NCBI GenBank assembly: GCA_030656015.1
Contig: JAUSNX010000004.1
Coordinates: forward strand, 124,001 to 188,000
Direction: 5' to 3'
Length of the DNA stretch: 64,000 nucleotides
Source: Methanobacteriaceae archaeon
GTDB lineage: Archaea; Methanobacteriota; Methanobacteria; Methanobacteriales; Methanobacteriaceae
Part shown: positions 40,481 through 51,272 of the stretch, piece after piece
How the letters are laid out: each line of letters begins with the position of its first letter
How positions within the stretch are numbered: position 1 is the first letter of the stretch
Notes under the pieces: model-generated
What the model was told of the DNA's origin: nothing
The model's database searches: none
What the model saw: only the letters and a program-made list of their open reading frames with translations
Position numbers and translations under genes: made by a program

Positions 40481-40524
40481 AATATTGGTGTGTAGTAATA
40501 ATATTTGTGTATAGTTGTACTATA
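40481..40524. promoter_or_regulatory. Direct near-repeats and dyad in nikR upstream region
   Basis: AATATTGGTGTGTAGTA (40481) and AATATTTGTGTATAGTT (40500) repeat with period 19, and TATAGT-TGT-ACTATA (40510-40524) is a perfect dyad next to a plus-strand TATATAAATA. Regulator-binding clusters look like this; the protein is unknown. Confidence 0.3.
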
Positions 40525-40684
40525 TAAATAATTCGTTCGATTTATTGAAAAAATTCGATAATCAGATAAGTCCATTTTAGAAATCAACCCATATAAAACC
40601 TTTTTCAATTGAAAATTTTTGAGGGAAAATCCATTAAAGCAAAATATAAAGGTAAAATGAAACAGATTAAAACTGAGGGATAAA

Positions 40685-41086
40685 ATGAAGGTTAAAGAAG
40701 CAATGAATAACGAAGTTATTACTATAAGTCCTTATACCCTGCCTCTGGAAGCATTTGAGAAAATGTATAAACATGGCGTGAGAAGGCTATTTGTATTGGA
40801 TGATGAAAATAAACCTATTGGTGTTGTATCTTATACTGACCTTATTGGAGTATTAGGAACCATAAAACCAGGACCTCAAGAAGCAGAAGATATTAAGGTA
40901 TCTGAAATTATGGTAGAAAAGGTAATAACCATATCTGCCGATGATGCTATAGAAGACGCTGCCAATTTAATGTTAAGGGCGGATATTTCTGGTCTTCTAG
41001 TAATAAAAGATGAAAATCCAGTGGGTGTTATAACAAAAACGGATATTTGTCGAATGGTAGCTGCAGAACTTTTAGTTCCTTCTTAA
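40685..41086 (+). CDS. Tandem CBS-domain protein
   Basis: A 133-residue protein made of two CBS motifs (about 5-60 and 70-130): VKEAMNNEVITISPYTLPLEAF, then VSEIMVEKVITISADDAIEDAA. CBS pairs bind adenosyl ligands such as AMP, ATP or SAM and act as sensors. It has no fused effector domain. TATAAA at 40645 and SD GAGGGATAA support the start. Partner unknown. Confidence 0.9.
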   Translation: MKVKEAMNNEVITISPYTLPLEAFEKMYKHGVRRLFVLDDENKPIGVVSYTDLIGVLGTIKPGPQEAEDIKVSEIMVEKVITISADDAIEDAANLMLRADISGLLVIKDENPVGVITKTDICRMVAAELLVPS

Positions 41087-41226
41087 ATGCAAATTATATT
41101 TTATCTATTTTTAATTAATATTATTCAATTTTATACTTATTCTAATTTCAAAACAAATATTATCTTGCCAAACTAGATAAATGAGAATTGTAACTAGATA
41201 AAGATAATTAAATAAGGAGAATTTGA

Positions 41227-42123
41227 ATGAACCAAAAATTAGAAGATGAATTTGTAAAGAATTTAAAGGGTGGTTCAATACTCTCAAAATTTGCCATTTC
41301 TAATAAAACAATTAAGCTGACCAAGCATGGAAATGAATATCTTGATGTAACACTTTCTGATAAAACAGGCAAAATAACTGGCAGAATGTTTTCCAATGGA
41401 AAATTAAATTCTATGATACAGGAAATTGAAAATGGGGATATCTGTACTATAAGAGGAAATATTGAAGAATATCAGGGCCGACTTAATTTAAAAATCTCAG
41501 AAATGATAGGATGTTCTGCCGAAGAATTTGATAAAAAGGATTTTCTACATTCCTCAGAGAAAAACACAGATAAGCTAATGGAAGTCATTGCAGACACCAT
41601 AAATCAAATGAAAAATCCACAGCTGAAAAATCTTCTGAAACTATTTTTTGATGATGAAAAATTTAAAAATGAATTTTGCAGTGCCCCCGCAGCAGTGCGA
41701 ATGCATCACAATTATATTGGTGGCCTTTTAGAGCATACATCTCAAGTTTTAATATTATGTAAAACTATATGCCAAAATTATCCAGAACTTGATAATGATC
41801 TCCTTTTTACAGGAGCTATTTTGCATGACATTGGCAAAATGAAAATTTACCGACAGAATGGATTCAGCATAGAATACACTGAAGATGGGCTTCTCCTGGA
41901 ACATATATACATTTCAGCCCAGATGGTTAAAGAACGGGCAAATAAAATTTTAATTAGTGAAGAAACTGTGAAAAAGGTAATCCATCTTATTTTAAGTCAT
42001 CATGGAGATGTGAGTAATGGTTGGGGTTCAGCAGTGAGTCCATTTTTACCAGAAGCCACAGCTTTGCATTACGCCGATAATTTAGATGCTAAAGTGAAAA
42101 TAGCACTGGATAAACAAAAATAA
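41227..42123 (+). CDS. OB-fold/HD-domain nuclease (YhaM-like)
   Basis: A 298-residue protein. An N-terminal OB nucleic-acid-binding fold (about 18-95) precedes an HD phosphohydrolase domain with HHNYIGGLLEHTSQV (about 158-172), GAILHDIGKMK (about 197-207) and LSHHGD. The layout matches YhaM-type 3'-5' exoribonucleases. The HD metal ligands are all present. SD AAGGAGAA supports the ATG. The 129 bp to the next gene leave room for a promoter. Confidence 0.88.
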   Translation: MNQKLEDEFVKNLKGGSILSKFAISNKTIKLTKHGNEYLDVTLSDKTGKITGRMFSNGKLNSMIQEIENGDICTIRGNIEEYQGRLNLKISEMIGCSAEEFDKKDFLHSSEKNTDKLMEVIADTINQMKNPQLKNLLKLFFDDEKFKNEFCSAPAAVRMHHNYIGGLLEHTSQVLILCKTICQNYPELDNDLLFTGAILHDIGKMKIYRQNGFSIEYTEDGLLLEHIYISAQMVKERANKILISEETVKKVIHLILSHHGDVSNGWGSAVSPFLPEATALHYADNLDAKVKIALDKQK

Positions 42124-42252
42124 TCACCAAAGCAATAATAAAAGAAAAAAAAGAATTAGTTTACTAAAAAAAACTAAATAAAAGTTTTTATATCGTGATT
42201 AAATTTGATTTGAGAATATAATAGATTTAATGGATTAAATACCGGTGCAGAC

Positions 42253-42726
42253 ATGATAACCATAACCAAAAAAGAAAACGTGGTTTTCAACCAGATAAAA
42301 TATCTTCAAATGGAATATACTGGTGGTATATCTGAAAATATACTTAAAATGGAAATTGATATTACAGAACACCATTTCAAAGATGTTTTAGACGATTTAG
42401 AGCAGAAAAATCTCATTATTCGTGAAAATGGGAAGATCAAAGCTTTACCTGTTAGTAAAAAAATTTCTGTGGTTGAAACCCGTAAAGAAGTAAAAACTGC
42501 AGAATTAGATCAAATGGAATTAGATGCTCTAGATATAATCCGAAATTTATCTAAAGAAGATGGTTTGGTTTCCAGATACATTTTAGAAGGAAATTTATTA
42601 TACGGAAAACTAAAAGTAAGTAATTTTAGAATGTACCATATAATAATATCCCTTGAAAATAAAGGAATCTTGAAAAAAATTAAAAAAAGTGACGGAGAAT
42701 ATTATCAGGTCACTGCAGAAGTTTAA
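42253..42726 (+). CDS. Winged-helix-like protein of unknown role
   Basis: A 157-residue protein of high Lys/Glu content. Two stretches look like winged helices: residues about 5-60 (FNQIKYLQMEYTGGISENIL...VLDDLEQKNLIIRENGKIKAL) and about 90-155 (DALDIIRNLSKEDGLVS...LENKGILKKIKKSDGEYYQV). That would make it a small two-HTH transcription factor, but I do not recognise the family. SD GGTGCAGAC precedes the ATG. Confidence 0.6.
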   Translation: MITITKKENVVFNQIKYLQMEYTGGISENILKMEIDITEHHFKDVLDDLEQKNLIIRENGKIKALPVSKKISVVETRKEVKTAELDQMELDALDIIRNLSKEDGLVSRYILEGNLLYGKLKVSNFRMYHIIISLENKGILKKIKKSDGEYYQVTAEV

Positions 42727-42849
42727 TTTTGGAATTGATTTAAAATAATTTACAATTATAGTTATTTAATAAATTAATTTTAAATTCCAATTTCTAATAA
42801 AAAGTATTAAAAATTAAATTAAAGAAATTATTTAAAGACTAATTAGAAA

Positions 42850-44400
42850 TTAATCTTCAATATCAACACCTTGAGTAATAGACAGCTTTCTAAGCCATCC
42901 AATATCGCTCTTATAAAGCATTCTGATATCTTTTATACCTAACCTAATCATAGCTAGTCTTTCAATACCCAAGCCAAAGGCAGCTACCGGCGTTTCTATT
43001 CCTAGTGGTTCCAAAACCTCAGGACGGAACATTCCCGCGCCCCCTAATTCAATCCAGCTCTCTTTTTCAGGCAGATAAATCTCACATTCAGTAGAAAGAT
43101 AAGTGTAAGGGAAATATGCCGGCCGGAATCTAACTTCAAATCCTAATTTTTTGTAAAACTCTTTCAGTATACCTAAAAGATTTCTAAAGTTAATTTCATC
43201 CCCGGCTACAATTCCTTCTACTTGATGAAACTCTGGAAGATGCTTGTAAGTAATAGTTTCTCGTCTAAATACTTTTCCAACTGAAAACATCTTTAAAGGT
43301 GGTTCATTTTCTGCTAAAAATCTTGCAGAAACACCAGTAGTGTGAGTCCTTAAAACAGATTGCTTGGCAACTTCCTTATCCCATAAATAGCCCCAACCTT
43401 CAGAACCAGTGCCACCACCGTCTTGATGGGCCTGGGCCACATTAGAAACAAGATTTTCATCAGGAAGCTGAGAATGGGAAGGATTTTTAATATAAAATGT
43501 GTCCTGCATTTCCCGAGCAGCATGATCCTGAGGCTGGAATAAACAATCAAAGTTCCAGAAAGCAGATTCAAGAATAGGTCCTTTTGATTCGTCAAAGCCT
43601 AAATTAAGGAATACATTCCGTATTTCTTCAATTATCCTTCTTAAAGGATGCATTTTACCAGGATTGAATTCTGGATATTCTGCTTTTACATCATATCCCC
43701 TATATTTAAGGCTTTTCCAATCACCTGATTTTAATTGTTGGTGGGTGAGTTGAGTAGCCTCTTCCTGAATGACAATCCCTTTGGCCAGAATATCTTGACC
43801 TTTATCAGTCAAAATAAAAGTGTGAGATGTATTTTTATCAATATCAATCAGACCTTTCCTGCTTTTTAGTAATTTAAAACCTTGCTGAAGATCATGATCA
43901 AGAACATTCAGAGACATCTGGCCTTTTTCTAAAAGAGAGGATAATAATTTTTCATCTTCCTGTAAATTATCAGCCATTTCTTTACCATTATCAGTTATGG
44001 TAACTTCTCCCTGGTTGATTTTAGCCCACTGCTTTCTAACTAACCAACCCACACCAATTTTAACATCAGAAGGATTTAATCCAGATTTCACTCCCAAATC
44101 TTTCATATGTACAGAACCCTCCTGTTGGAGAAGGTTTAAAAGCTTTCTCTCAGGTAAGCCCTCTTGGGCATAATTTTCACCATCATCAGAGAGACTCAAA
44201 GTTTCTTCGATATCCTTTCTAACATAAATAATGTCTTTAGAGGCTAAAGAACCGGCAGCACTCATAACAGACTTTATATCCAATTTTTGAGTATTTACAA
44301 CCTCTTCAGGAGTAAGTGATTTTTTTGATGATTCTAAAGATTTTAAAACCTTTTTTTCGTAAAGGTGTAATTCATTGATAATTCTGTCAATGTCTTCCAT
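42850..44400 (-). CDS. pheS: Phenylalanyl-tRNA synthetase alpha subunit
   Basis: A 516-residue archaeal PheS. N-terminal winged-helix modules (1-200, for example [20 protein letters not shown] and [20 protein letters not shown]) precede the class II catalytic core: motif 2 [19 protein letters not shown] near 375-393 and motif 3 [12 protein letters not shown] near 475-486. It charges tRNA(Phe) as part of an alpha2-beta2 enzyme; pheT is not in the window, as usual for archaea. SD GGAGTCAATC lies before the ATG. Confidence 0.95.
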   Translation of the reverse strand: MEDIDRIINELHLYEKKVLKSLESSKKSLTPEEVVNTQKLDIKSVMSAAGSLASKDIIYVRKDIEETLSLSDDGENYAQEGLPERKLLNLLQQEGSVHMKDLGVKSGLNPSDVKIGVGWLVRKQWAKINQGEVTITDNGKEMADNLQEDEKLLSSLLEKGQMSLNVLDHDLQQGFKLLKSRKGLIDIDKNTSHTFILTDKGQDILAKGIVIQEEATQLTHQQLKSGDWKSLKYRGYDVKAEYPEFNPGKMHPLRRIIEEIRNVFLNLGFDESKGPILESAFWNFDCLFQPQDHAAREMQDTFYIKNPSHSQLPDENLVSNVAQAHQDGGGTGSEGWGYLWDKEVAKQSVLRTHTTGVSARFLAENEPPLKMFSVGKVFRRETITYKHLPEFHQVEGIVAGDEINFRNLLGILKEFYKKLGFEVRFRPAYFPYTYLSTECEIYLPEKESWIELGGAGMFRPEVLEPLGIETPVAAFGLGIERLAMIRLGIKDIRMLYKSDIGWLRKLSITQGVDIED

Positions 44401-44587
44401 GTGATTGACTCCATTTTAATTAGGATTAAAATAACTAATTTAAGTTATTATCTTAGTTATTAAGTAAATATAATTAATTAAATATTTTTTTTAAAATTAT
44501 AGTTTTATGAATTCTAATAATTTTATGATTTCAATTTTAATAAATTTTTATAAGCATGAAATAATTTGCAAATTAATTCTTTAGGGA

Positions 44588-45502
44588 TTAATCATTATAA
44601 TTCTGGTAATCGCTTAAAAATGCAACCATTATGGATGCCGCAGTTATATCTGCCGTTGTTCCGGGGTTTAAGTTATTAAGGGATAGTTCTTTATCAAACG
44701 TTCTAAGGGCATTCTCACCATCAGGAGTTAGTATGCCTCCCAGGTCCAATATTTTTTTAGCATCACGAGATACTTGCTGGGCTTTTTGGTGGCCATATTT
44801 TCTAGAGATTAATGTATCTGGAAATTGAGATAATATGGTTAAAAATGTTTGTACAGTGGCAGAATTTATTCCATAATTAGTTTGTATCCGTTTAAAAGTT
44901 GGAAAACCCGTTTCGAATGTGACTGGCATAGAAGTGGTTAATTCACTGGCCAAAAGATCCCAGCCAGCCGAAATTTTTAAAATATCAAACATATTTATTT
45001 TATTTTCCAGCAATTCAATTTGTGACTGGTCACTGGTAACATCCAGATTCTCACGCTCACCCATACCTCCAGCATCGGCCAGAGCTATTGATTTATATAG
45101 ATTAACTGCATCTTCAGGGGTGGTGTAAGCCATTATTTTGGTAAAATTGGTTCTAAGATGGAAAAAATCATCATTCATGGCTGCAGCAGCAGATAGTGGT
45201 GTTAACATCATTATAATTCCCAAATTAGTGTTATTATCCACCCATTTATTTGTTTCCTTCACAGCATCTAGTATCAATTCCCCCAGTTTTATATGGGAAA
45301 AATCAAGATTTTCATTGGCCTTTTGACCTCTTAAAGCAGCTTTACGCATTACATCCCCAATAACCACACCACTAATAAGAAAATCTTCAAATACCATGTC
45401 ATGGAAATCCTGGGTTCGGTGAACATTACCTGGTTTAGGATGGCCACTAACTTCCAGAACCGAAGCAATCTGGGCGGATTTAGCAATATAATCTGGATCC
45501 AT
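44588..45502 (-). CDS. CitG-family protein (triphosphoribosyl-dephospho-CoA synthase-like)
   Basis: A 304-residue CitG-family protein. Seen: [13 protein letters not shown] near residues 20-32, [16 protein letters not shown] near 95-110, ADAGGMGE near 148, and [10 protein letters not shown] near the end. Bacterial CitG makes the prosthetic-group precursor of citrate lyase, which methanogens lack, so the role here is unknown and probably another ATP-dependent ribosyl transfer. The GTG at 45511 overlaps the SD GAGTGAT; the ATG at 45502 is the likely start. Confidence 0.82.
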   Translation of the reverse strand: MDPDYIAKSAQIASVLEVSGHPKPGNVHRTQDFHDMVFEDFLISGVVIGDVMRKAALRGQKANENLDFSHIKLGELILDAVKETNKWVDNNTNLGIIMMLTPLSAAAAMNDDFFHLRTNFTKIMAYTTPEDAVNLYKSIALADAGGMGERENLDVTSDQSQIELLENKINMFDILKISAGWDLLASELTTSMPVTFETGFPTFKRIQTNYGINSATVQTFLTILSQFPDTLISRKYGHQKAQQVSRDAKKILDLGGILTPDGENALRTFDKELSLNNLNPGTTADITAASIMVAFLSDYQNYND

Positions 45503-45655
45503 AGTTATCACTCGTTTTTTGGTTATTTAAAGATTATTATAAATGTATTAATCCATTTAATAAATTATTTTGAAATAATTAATATTCACCTTAATATTCG
45601 TCAATTAAATCAATTTAAATTACTAATTAATTGATAATATATTTATTATTAGTAC

Positions 45656-46630
45656 TTATTTTTTTAAAATTTCTAAAAAGTGTGGAGTAAAGTTAGAAAT
45701 TATTAAATCAGCCCCCGCACGCTTAATAGAGAGTATGGACTCAAATATTGCATCTTCAGTTAGATATCCGGCTTCAATCCCTGCTTTAAGCATGGAATAC
45801 TCACCACTAACACTATAAGCTGCTGTTGGAACATTAAATTCGTCTTTAACTGATTTTATAATGTCCAAATAGGACAAAGCAGGTTTAACCATTAATATAT
45901 CTGCCCCTTCCATTAAATCAAGTTCAGCTTCCCTTAATGCTTCCAGTGCATTTGATGGATCCATTTGATATGTTTTTCTATCACCGAATGATGGAGCAGA
46001 GGAAACTGCTTCCCTAAATGGTGCATAAAAAGCAGATGCGTATTTGGCTGCATAAGACATGATAATTGTATCTTGAAACTCGTTAATATCAAGTAAATCT
46101 CTTATAGCCTCCACTCTACCATCCATCATGTCTGAAGGGGCCACCACATCAGCTCCTGCCTCTGCATGAGATAAGGCAGTCCGGGCCAGGTTTTCCAGAG
46201 ATTCATCATTGAGTATATGGTCATTTTCAATAATTCCACAGTGCCCATGAGTAGTGTACTGGCAAAGACAGACATCAGTCATAACCACTAGATTCGTCTC
46301 TTCCTTAATCTCCCTTACAGCTCTTTGAACAATTCCATTCTCCTCAAAGGCCGATGTCCCATACTGGTCCTTTTTAGAAGGCATTCCAAATAATAGTATG
46401 GATGATAGGCCTTTCTCTTCCAGAAGTTTGGCTTCCTGTACGGCACTACTTAAAGAAAATCTGTTTTCCCCAGGCATAGTTTTAATAGGCTCTACTTGGC
46501 CTTTTTTGAGGTCTTCCTTTACAAACATAGGATAAATGAAGTTCTCTTTTCTAAGAGTTGTTTCTCGTAGAATATTTCTTATCTGTGGACTTTTTCTCAA
46601 ACGACGCATTCTAGTAATGGGGAATTCCAT
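45656..46630 (-). CDS. hemB: Porphobilinogen synthase (delta-aminolevulinate dehydratase)
   Basis: A 324-residue enzyme joining two 5-aminolevulinates to porphobilinogen, needed for F430, corrinoid and sirohaem. The zinc-binding segment [14 protein letters not shown] near residues 120-133 is complete; the Schiff-base lysines lie in SYAAKYAS (about 195) and [10 protein letters not shown] (about 248). SD CAGGTGATTT supports the ATG. Monocistronic in the window. Confidence 0.96.
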   Translation of the reverse strand: MEFPITRMRRLRKSPQIRNILRETTLRKENFIYPMFVKEDLKKGQVEPIKTMPGENRFSLSSAVQEAKLLEEKGLSSILLFGMPSKKDQYGTSAFEENGIVQRAVREIKEETNLVVMTDVCLCQYTTHGHCGIIENDHILNDESLENLARTALSHAEAGADVVAPSDMMDGRVEAIRDLLDINEFQDTIIMSYAAKYASAFYAPFREAVSSAPSFGDRKTYQMDPSNALEALREAELDLMEGADILMVKPALSYLDIIKSVKDEFNVPTAAYSVSGEYSMLKAGIEAGYLTEDAIFESILSIKRAGADLIISNFTPHFLEILKK

Positions 46631-46752
46631 TTTAAATCACCTGATTAATAAAGCAAATTAATTAAAATTGGATATAAAATGTTTTAAGTAATTTATTCAA
46701 TTTATAATTAAGTAAAAAAACTAATTAGTAAATATTCAATTTATTTAATTAA

Positions 46753-47433
46753 TTATTTCCTTAATTCCATTAAAGGATTATCCACACCATAAGGCTTTTT
46801 CTGATAATATCTTTTAGCATGCTCCACAATAAGAGCATGATATTCCTGGAAAATCGGGACATCACAAGGCAAATTAGATTCAAATAATTTCTTGACCTCA
46901 TGATATTTGGCATTCTCCCCAATAAGGCCCAGATGATAAAATATTCTCTTTGTGTAGGCATCGACCACAAATTCAGGTTGTTTATAGGCATAGAGAAGAA
47001 TTGAATCCGCTGTTTCCTCCCCCACCCCTTTTACAGTTAATATCTCTTTTCTAATTGGAACAGCACCATTTAGACCTATGAAAAATTTTGCAACTTCTTG
47101 AATATAAACCGATTTTTGATTTAAAAATCCTGCACATCGAATGGCCTCTTTTAGATCATTCAAATCAATATTAATTATTTTTTCTGGATTGATGGCTCTT
47201 AATTCATAGAGGTTTTTTAGAGCCTTTTCTGCAGAAGTCCATGCGGTATTCTGGGTCAAAATGGCACCTAACATGATTTCGAATCTCTGATTATCAGTTT
47301 GAGGCAAATCATAATCTTCAGGATGATATCCTTTTATAGATCCAGTTTTAGTAGGATTATCGCCCTGAAAACCCATTAAAGGCCACCAACCCTGTGGACC
47401 ATAGAGAGAGAATAATTTCTCATAGATATCCAT
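46753..47433 (-). CDS. Endonuclease III-superfamily DNA glycosylase, MagIII/MpgII-like, no Fe-S cluster
   Basis: A HhH-GPD glycosylase of about 226 residues. The HhH and catalytic Asp lie in [18 protein letters not shown]...[12 protein letters not shown]. The lysine used by bifunctional endonuclease III is replaced by Glu (GVGEETA), so it should be monofunctional. The four cysteines of the C-terminal cluster loop are absent ([22 protein letters not shown]). The N-terminal GWWPL followed by [16 protein letters not shown] resembles MagIII/MpgII 3-methyladenine glycosylases. The longer frame from 47499 contains a TATA-like element; the ATG at 47433 has SD AGGTAG, and 47460 is also possible. Confidence 0.78.
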   Translation of the reverse strand: MDIYEKLFSLYGPQGWWPLMGFQGDNPTKTGSIKGYHPEDYDLPQTDNQRFEIMLGAILTQNTAWTSAEKALKNLYELRAINPEKIINIDLNDLKEAIRCAGFLNQKSVYIQEVAKFFIGLNGAVPIRKEILTVKGVGEETADSILLYAYKQPEFVVDAYTKRIFYHLGLIGENAKYHEVKKLFESNLPCDVPIFQEYHALIVEHAKRYYQKKPYGVDNPLMELRK

Positions 47434-47594
47434 CAGTTGTCTACCTGGTCTTTTTATCATAATATAACTTCTAAAAAACATTATATAAACTATATCCATT
47501 TATAAAATTTAATTAAATAAATGAATTTACTAAATAATTTAATTTATTAAGAAAATATTAGAATATTAAAAAAATTAAAAGAGGAATTTTAGAA

Positions 47595-48125
47595 ATGATA
47601 ATTGAGTGTGAAAAATGCATATTGCGAAAATGGCAACGTTCTGATCTCCCGAATTTAGTTAAGTATGCCAATAATCCTAAAATATCCAATAATATGCGTG
47701 ATTCATTTCCCAACCCTTACACCATGAAGAAAGGAGAAGAATGGTTGAAACTCTCCAAAATGAGTAATAAAACCCATAATTTTGCAATAACAATAAATAA
47801 TGAGGTCGTGGGAGGAGTAGGTCTAGAAGTTGGAAGAGATATTGAGAGAATATCTGCCGAAGCAGGTTACTGGATAGCTGAGGAATACTGGAGCCAGGGA
47901 ATCACTTCTTCTGCATTAAAAGGACTTTTAAAATATGGGTTCGATAATTTAAAGCTGGAAAGAATATTTTCCACACCTTTTGGCCACAATATTGCTTCTA
48001 GAAAAGTTTTAGAAAAAAATGGATTTATTTTAGAAGGTATAATGCGAAATAGCGTTATAAAATCTGGTAAAATTTATAATAAAGCATTATATTCTATTAT
48101 TAAGGAAGATTATTTTAAAGATTAG
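47595..48125 (+). CDS. GNAT acetyltransferase (RimJ/RimL-like)
   Basis: A 176-residue GNAT protein. EAGYWIAEEYWSQGITSSALKG carries the acetyl-CoA motif A region (about 95-116), and RIFSTPFGHNIASRKVLEKNGF motif B. This resembles ribosomal-protein N-acetyltransferases and antibiotic-type acetyltransferases; the substrate is unknown. SD GAGGAATTTT supports the ATG. Confidence 0.88.
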   Translation: MIIECEKCILRKWQRSDLPNLVKYANNPKISNNMRDSFPNPYTMKKGEEWLKLSKMSNKTHNFAITINNEVVGGVGLEVGRDIERISAEAGYWIAEEYWSQGITSSALKGLLKYGFDNLKLERIFSTPFGHNIASRKVLEKNGFILEGIMRNSVIKSGKIYNKALYSIIKEDYFKD

Positions 48126-48362
48126 CTTATGAATTTACTATTCTTAATCTGAATTTGTTCAAATACAAGATTTCCTCTAATTAATTCAAATCAAAAAATT
48201 CAATAAATTAATTAAAGCTTAATTAATAAAATCTAACTTGTATTAAATATAAAATAATTTAATTATTTAAATTAAAACATATTACTTAAAATACATGACT
48301 AACAAGTATTAATTGAGTAAAATTAATCTAAATCACCAATTAACTATTATGGACGTGAGTAT

Positions 48363-49451
48363 ATGGGAAACACCACTGGAAAAATGTTCGCTGTTACTAC
48401 ATTTGGTTCTAGCCATGGGCGGGCTCTGGGTGCAGTAGTAGATGGATGCCCCGCAGGACTGGAGTTAAGTGAAAACGATATTCAAATTGAATTAAACAAG
48501 AGAAGGCCCGGGACAAGCCAGCTTACCACATCCCGTGGGGAAACTGACAAAGTAGAGGTTCTTTCAGGCATATTTGAAGGTAAAACTGATGGAACACCGA
48601 TTACTGCTGTAGTTTATAATAAAGACGCTGATTCATCTGCTTATGCCAATTTGAAAAATAAGCCACGACCAGGGCATGGCGACTACTGCTGGATTAGTCG
48701 TTATGGAACTTATGATTACCGAGGCGGTGGCAGAGGAAGTGGTAGAAACACCATAGGCCATGTAATTGGTGGTGCAGTGGCCAAAAAGATTTTAGAGACA
48801 CTGGACATTAAAGTTGTGGGCCATGTAACTCAAGTAGGAAAAATAACCGCAGATACTGTTAACTTAAATCTAATTGAAGAATATTCACAAACCAATCCTG
48901 TTCGCTGTGCAGATAATGCAGCGGCCCAAAAGATGGAAAAACTTATACTTGATACAAAAAAAGAAGGAAATTCTGTGGGTGGAATAGTAGAAACCATTGT
49001 TTTAGGAGTTCCTGCTGGGCTGGGAGAACCAGTTTTTGGAAAACTAGATGCTGATTTGGCCGGGGCTTTAATGGGAATTGGATCAGTAAAAGGAGTAGAA
49101 ATAGGATTTGGGTTTAAGGTTCCGGAATATACTGCTAAAGAAATAAATGATGAGTATTATTTAGATGATGGAAAAGTTAAAACAACTACCAACACCTCAG
49201 GAGGTATTTTAGGAGGTATGAGCAATGGGATGCCCATAATACTACGCATGGCTGTTAAACCTACACCATCCATTTCTACATTACAGAAAACTGTTGATTT
49301 AGAATCAATGGAAGATGCTGAAATAGAAATAAAAGGCCGGCATGATCCGTGCATCTGTCCACGAGTTGTTCCCGTTGCAGAAGCCACAGTGGCCATGTTA
49401 ATGGTAGATCACCTGATTAGAAGTGGATTTATTCACCCCTGCCAGATTTAA
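48363..49451 (+). CDS. aroC: Chorismate synthase
   Basis: A 362-residue enzyme converting EPSP to chorismate with reduced FMN. Signatures: [19 protein letters not shown] near residues 13-31, [27 protein letters not shown] (about 101-127) and the closing [17 protein letters not shown]. Length is typical. SD GACGTGAG lies before the ATG. No other aro gene adjoins it. Confidence 0.97.
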   Translation: MGNTTGKMFAVTTFGSSHGRALGAVVDGCPAGLELSENDIQIELNKRRPGTSQLTTSRGETDKVEVLSGIFEGKTDGTPITAVVYNKDADSSAYANLKNKPRPGHGDYCWISRYGTYDYRGGGRGSGRNTIGHVIGGAVAKKILETLDIKVVGHVTQVGKITADTVNLNLIEEYSQTNPVRCADNAAAQKMEKLILDTKKEGNSVGGIVETIVLGVPAGLGEPVFGKLDADLAGALMGIGSVKGVEIGFGFKVPEYTAKEINDEYYLDDGKVKTTTNTSGGILGGMSNGMPIILRMAVKPTPSISTLQKTVDLESMEDAEIEIKGRHDPCICPRVVPVAEATVAMLMVDHLIRSGFIHPCQI

Positions 49452-49844
49452 TCATTTTATTTTCTAATATTCTATTTACAATGATTATTACACACATTAA
49501 CCTATTCATCATATTACTTTTGATTAATTTTAAAAAAATAAGAACTAAATAGGTCCCAATACCTCCATAGCCATTATATTTGAGCAAAAATACTAATCTA
49601 ATTTAAAATAAATATATAATGATATAGTAAAACTTTTAAATAATGGATACAAACTCGATTATAAAGTATTATTAAAATCAATAATATATTTGAATAATAC
49701 TTATTTTGATGGTTAAATAAGTTAAATCAATTAAAATAACCATATTATGATAATAAATTAGTTTTGTTATGCTATTTTCAATATTATAATATAATAATCA
49801 TTAATTAACGATTAAAAGTGACAAGATAGACTTGGTGGGGGACC
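49452..49844. other. Intergenic spacer before the sensor kinase
   Basis: 393 AT-rich bases with no credible frame or RNA. ATGGTTA (49709-49715) and TAACCAT (49737-49743) arms could pair across about 20 bases. The strong SD GGTGGGGG lies at its end. Confidence 0.5.
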
Positions 49845-51218
49845 ATGAAAAAAAAGATTCTTATTGTGGAAGATGAAGCATTAACTTCAATGGAACTAGA
49901 GGCAAATCTCCAAATATGGGGTTACAAGCCATTATTAGCACCAGCAGGTCAGGAAGCAATTGAACTAGCATTAGAACACCACCCAGAACTTATTTTAATG
50001 GATATTGTTTTAGAAGGTGAAATGGATGGTGTAAAGGCTATAGAAAAAATCAAAGAGAGTTATGATGTACCTGTGATTTATTTATCTGCTTATAATGATG
50101 AAAAAACTCAAGAAAGGGCCAAATATACTCTCCCCCACAGTTTTATTAGCAAACCTTTTGATCGTCACGAATTAAAATTTGCCATAGAACTGGCCTTAAC
50201 CAAAAGCGATTTAGAAAAAAAGCTTAAGGACAGTGAAAAACGTTACCGTTTGCTGGCAGATAATTCAACGGACCTTATATCCATTCATGATAATCAAGGT
50301 TTAGTCCAATATGTTTCACCGTCTTGTGAGTTTCTTTTAGGTTATAAAGCTGCAGAAATCATTGGAAAAGATTGTACTAATGTAGTTCATCCAGAAGAAC
50401 AGAAACTTGTTGAAGAATCTTTCTCTAAACTATCAAAAACCTATGACAGTCTTACTATTGAATTTAGGATCTTAAAAAAAGATGGAAATTATGTCTGGAT
50501 AGAAACAACTAGCAAAAAAATCATAGATAAAGATTCTGATTTGATCCAGATTATTGCCACTAGTAGAGACATCTCATTAAGAAAAAATGTTGAAGAAGAA
50601 CTTAAAGAGTCTCTTGAAGAGAAAAAAATGCTTATTCGAGAAGTTAATCATCGAGTTAAAAACAATTTAATGGTTATTTCCAGTTTATTGAATTTACAAT
50701 CAAGATACATTGATAATGAAGAAGCTAAGCAAATTTTAGAAGATAGTCAAAACAGAGCCCGCTCTATGGCTTTAGTTCATGAAAGACTTTATAAATCCTC
50801 TGATTTAAAAAATTTAAACTTTGGAGAATATGCTAGTTCAATTGCCACCGATCTCCTACGGGGGCATCAAAACAAAAATAAAAGTATTAAATTAGAGCTC
50901 TCATTAGAAGATATACTTTTAGATGTCAACATATCCATACCTCTGGGTCTAATACTGAATGAACTGGTCGTAAATGCATCAAAACACGCTTTTTCAGAAG
51001 ATACGATAGGCACCGTGCAGATAAAGCTAAGTAAAAATGAACAATTTGTAGTTCTTGAAGTTTCAGATAATGGAATGGGACTTCCTGAAAGCTTTGATAT
51101 AAGTAATATTAACTCGCTTGGTTTTGAGATAGTGAATACATTAGTGCGTCAAATTGCTGGAAAATTAACTATCCAAAGTGAAAATGGAACTCAAATAAAA
51201 GTTGAATTTAAAATTTAA
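49845..51218 (+). CDS. Hybrid REC-PAS sensor histidine kinase
   Basis: A 457-residue signalling protein. Residues 1-120 are a receiver domain with acidic pocket E9/D10, phospho-acceptor D53 and K103 in SKPFD. A PAS domain spans about 131-250. A HisKA_2-type dimerisation helix holds REVNHRVKNNL with H269, and the HATPase domain (about 350-457) has LNELVVNASKHAF and DNGMGLPE. There are no membrane segments, so it senses a cytosolic signal. No separate response regulator gene is nearby. SD GGTGGGGGACC directly before the ATG. Confidence 0.92.
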   Translation: MKKKILIVEDEALTSMELEANLQIWGYKPLLAPAGQEAIELALEHHPELILMDIVLEGEMDGVKAIEKIKESYDVPVIYLSAYNDEKTQERAKYTLPHSFISKPFDRHELKFAIELALTKSDLEKKLKDSEKRYRLLADNSTDLISIHDNQGLVQYVSPSCEFLLGYKAAEIIGKDCTNVVHPEEQKLVEESFSKLSKTYDSLTIEFRILKKDGNYVWIETTSKKIIDKDSDLIQIIATSRDISLRKNVEEELKESLEEKKMLIREVNHRVKNNLMVISSLLNLQSRYIDNEEAKQILEDSQNRARSMALVHERLYKSSDLKNLNFGEYASSIATDLLRGHQNKNKSIKLELSLEDILLDVNISIPLGLILNELVVNASKHAFSEDTIGTVQIKLSKNEQFVVLEVSDNGMGLPESFDISNINSLGFEIVNTLVRQIAGKLTIQSENGTQIKVEFKI

Positions 51219-51272
51219 TTAATTTTAGAATAGATATTATTAAGAGAAAGATATTATTATTTGTTGCATTTT

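Larger units (their letters stand above)
40378..40684. other. Divergent nikR / CBS-protein regulatory region
   Basis: 307 bases between divergent genes, without a credible frame. It contains two dyads, a near-repeat pair, and TATA boxes for both directions (minus 40419-40426; plus TATAAA at 40645-40650). Confidence 0.6.

Noticed and set aside
40402-40608. 68-residue minus-strand frame upstream of nikR
   Set aside because: It covers the nikR promoter, dyads and TATA box, has no SD and reads as low-complexity Tyr/Ile/Leu sequence.
42152-42172. TTAGTTT/AAACTAA stem after the OB/HD nuclease gene
   Set aside because: Short AT stem in A-rich sequence without a following T-run.
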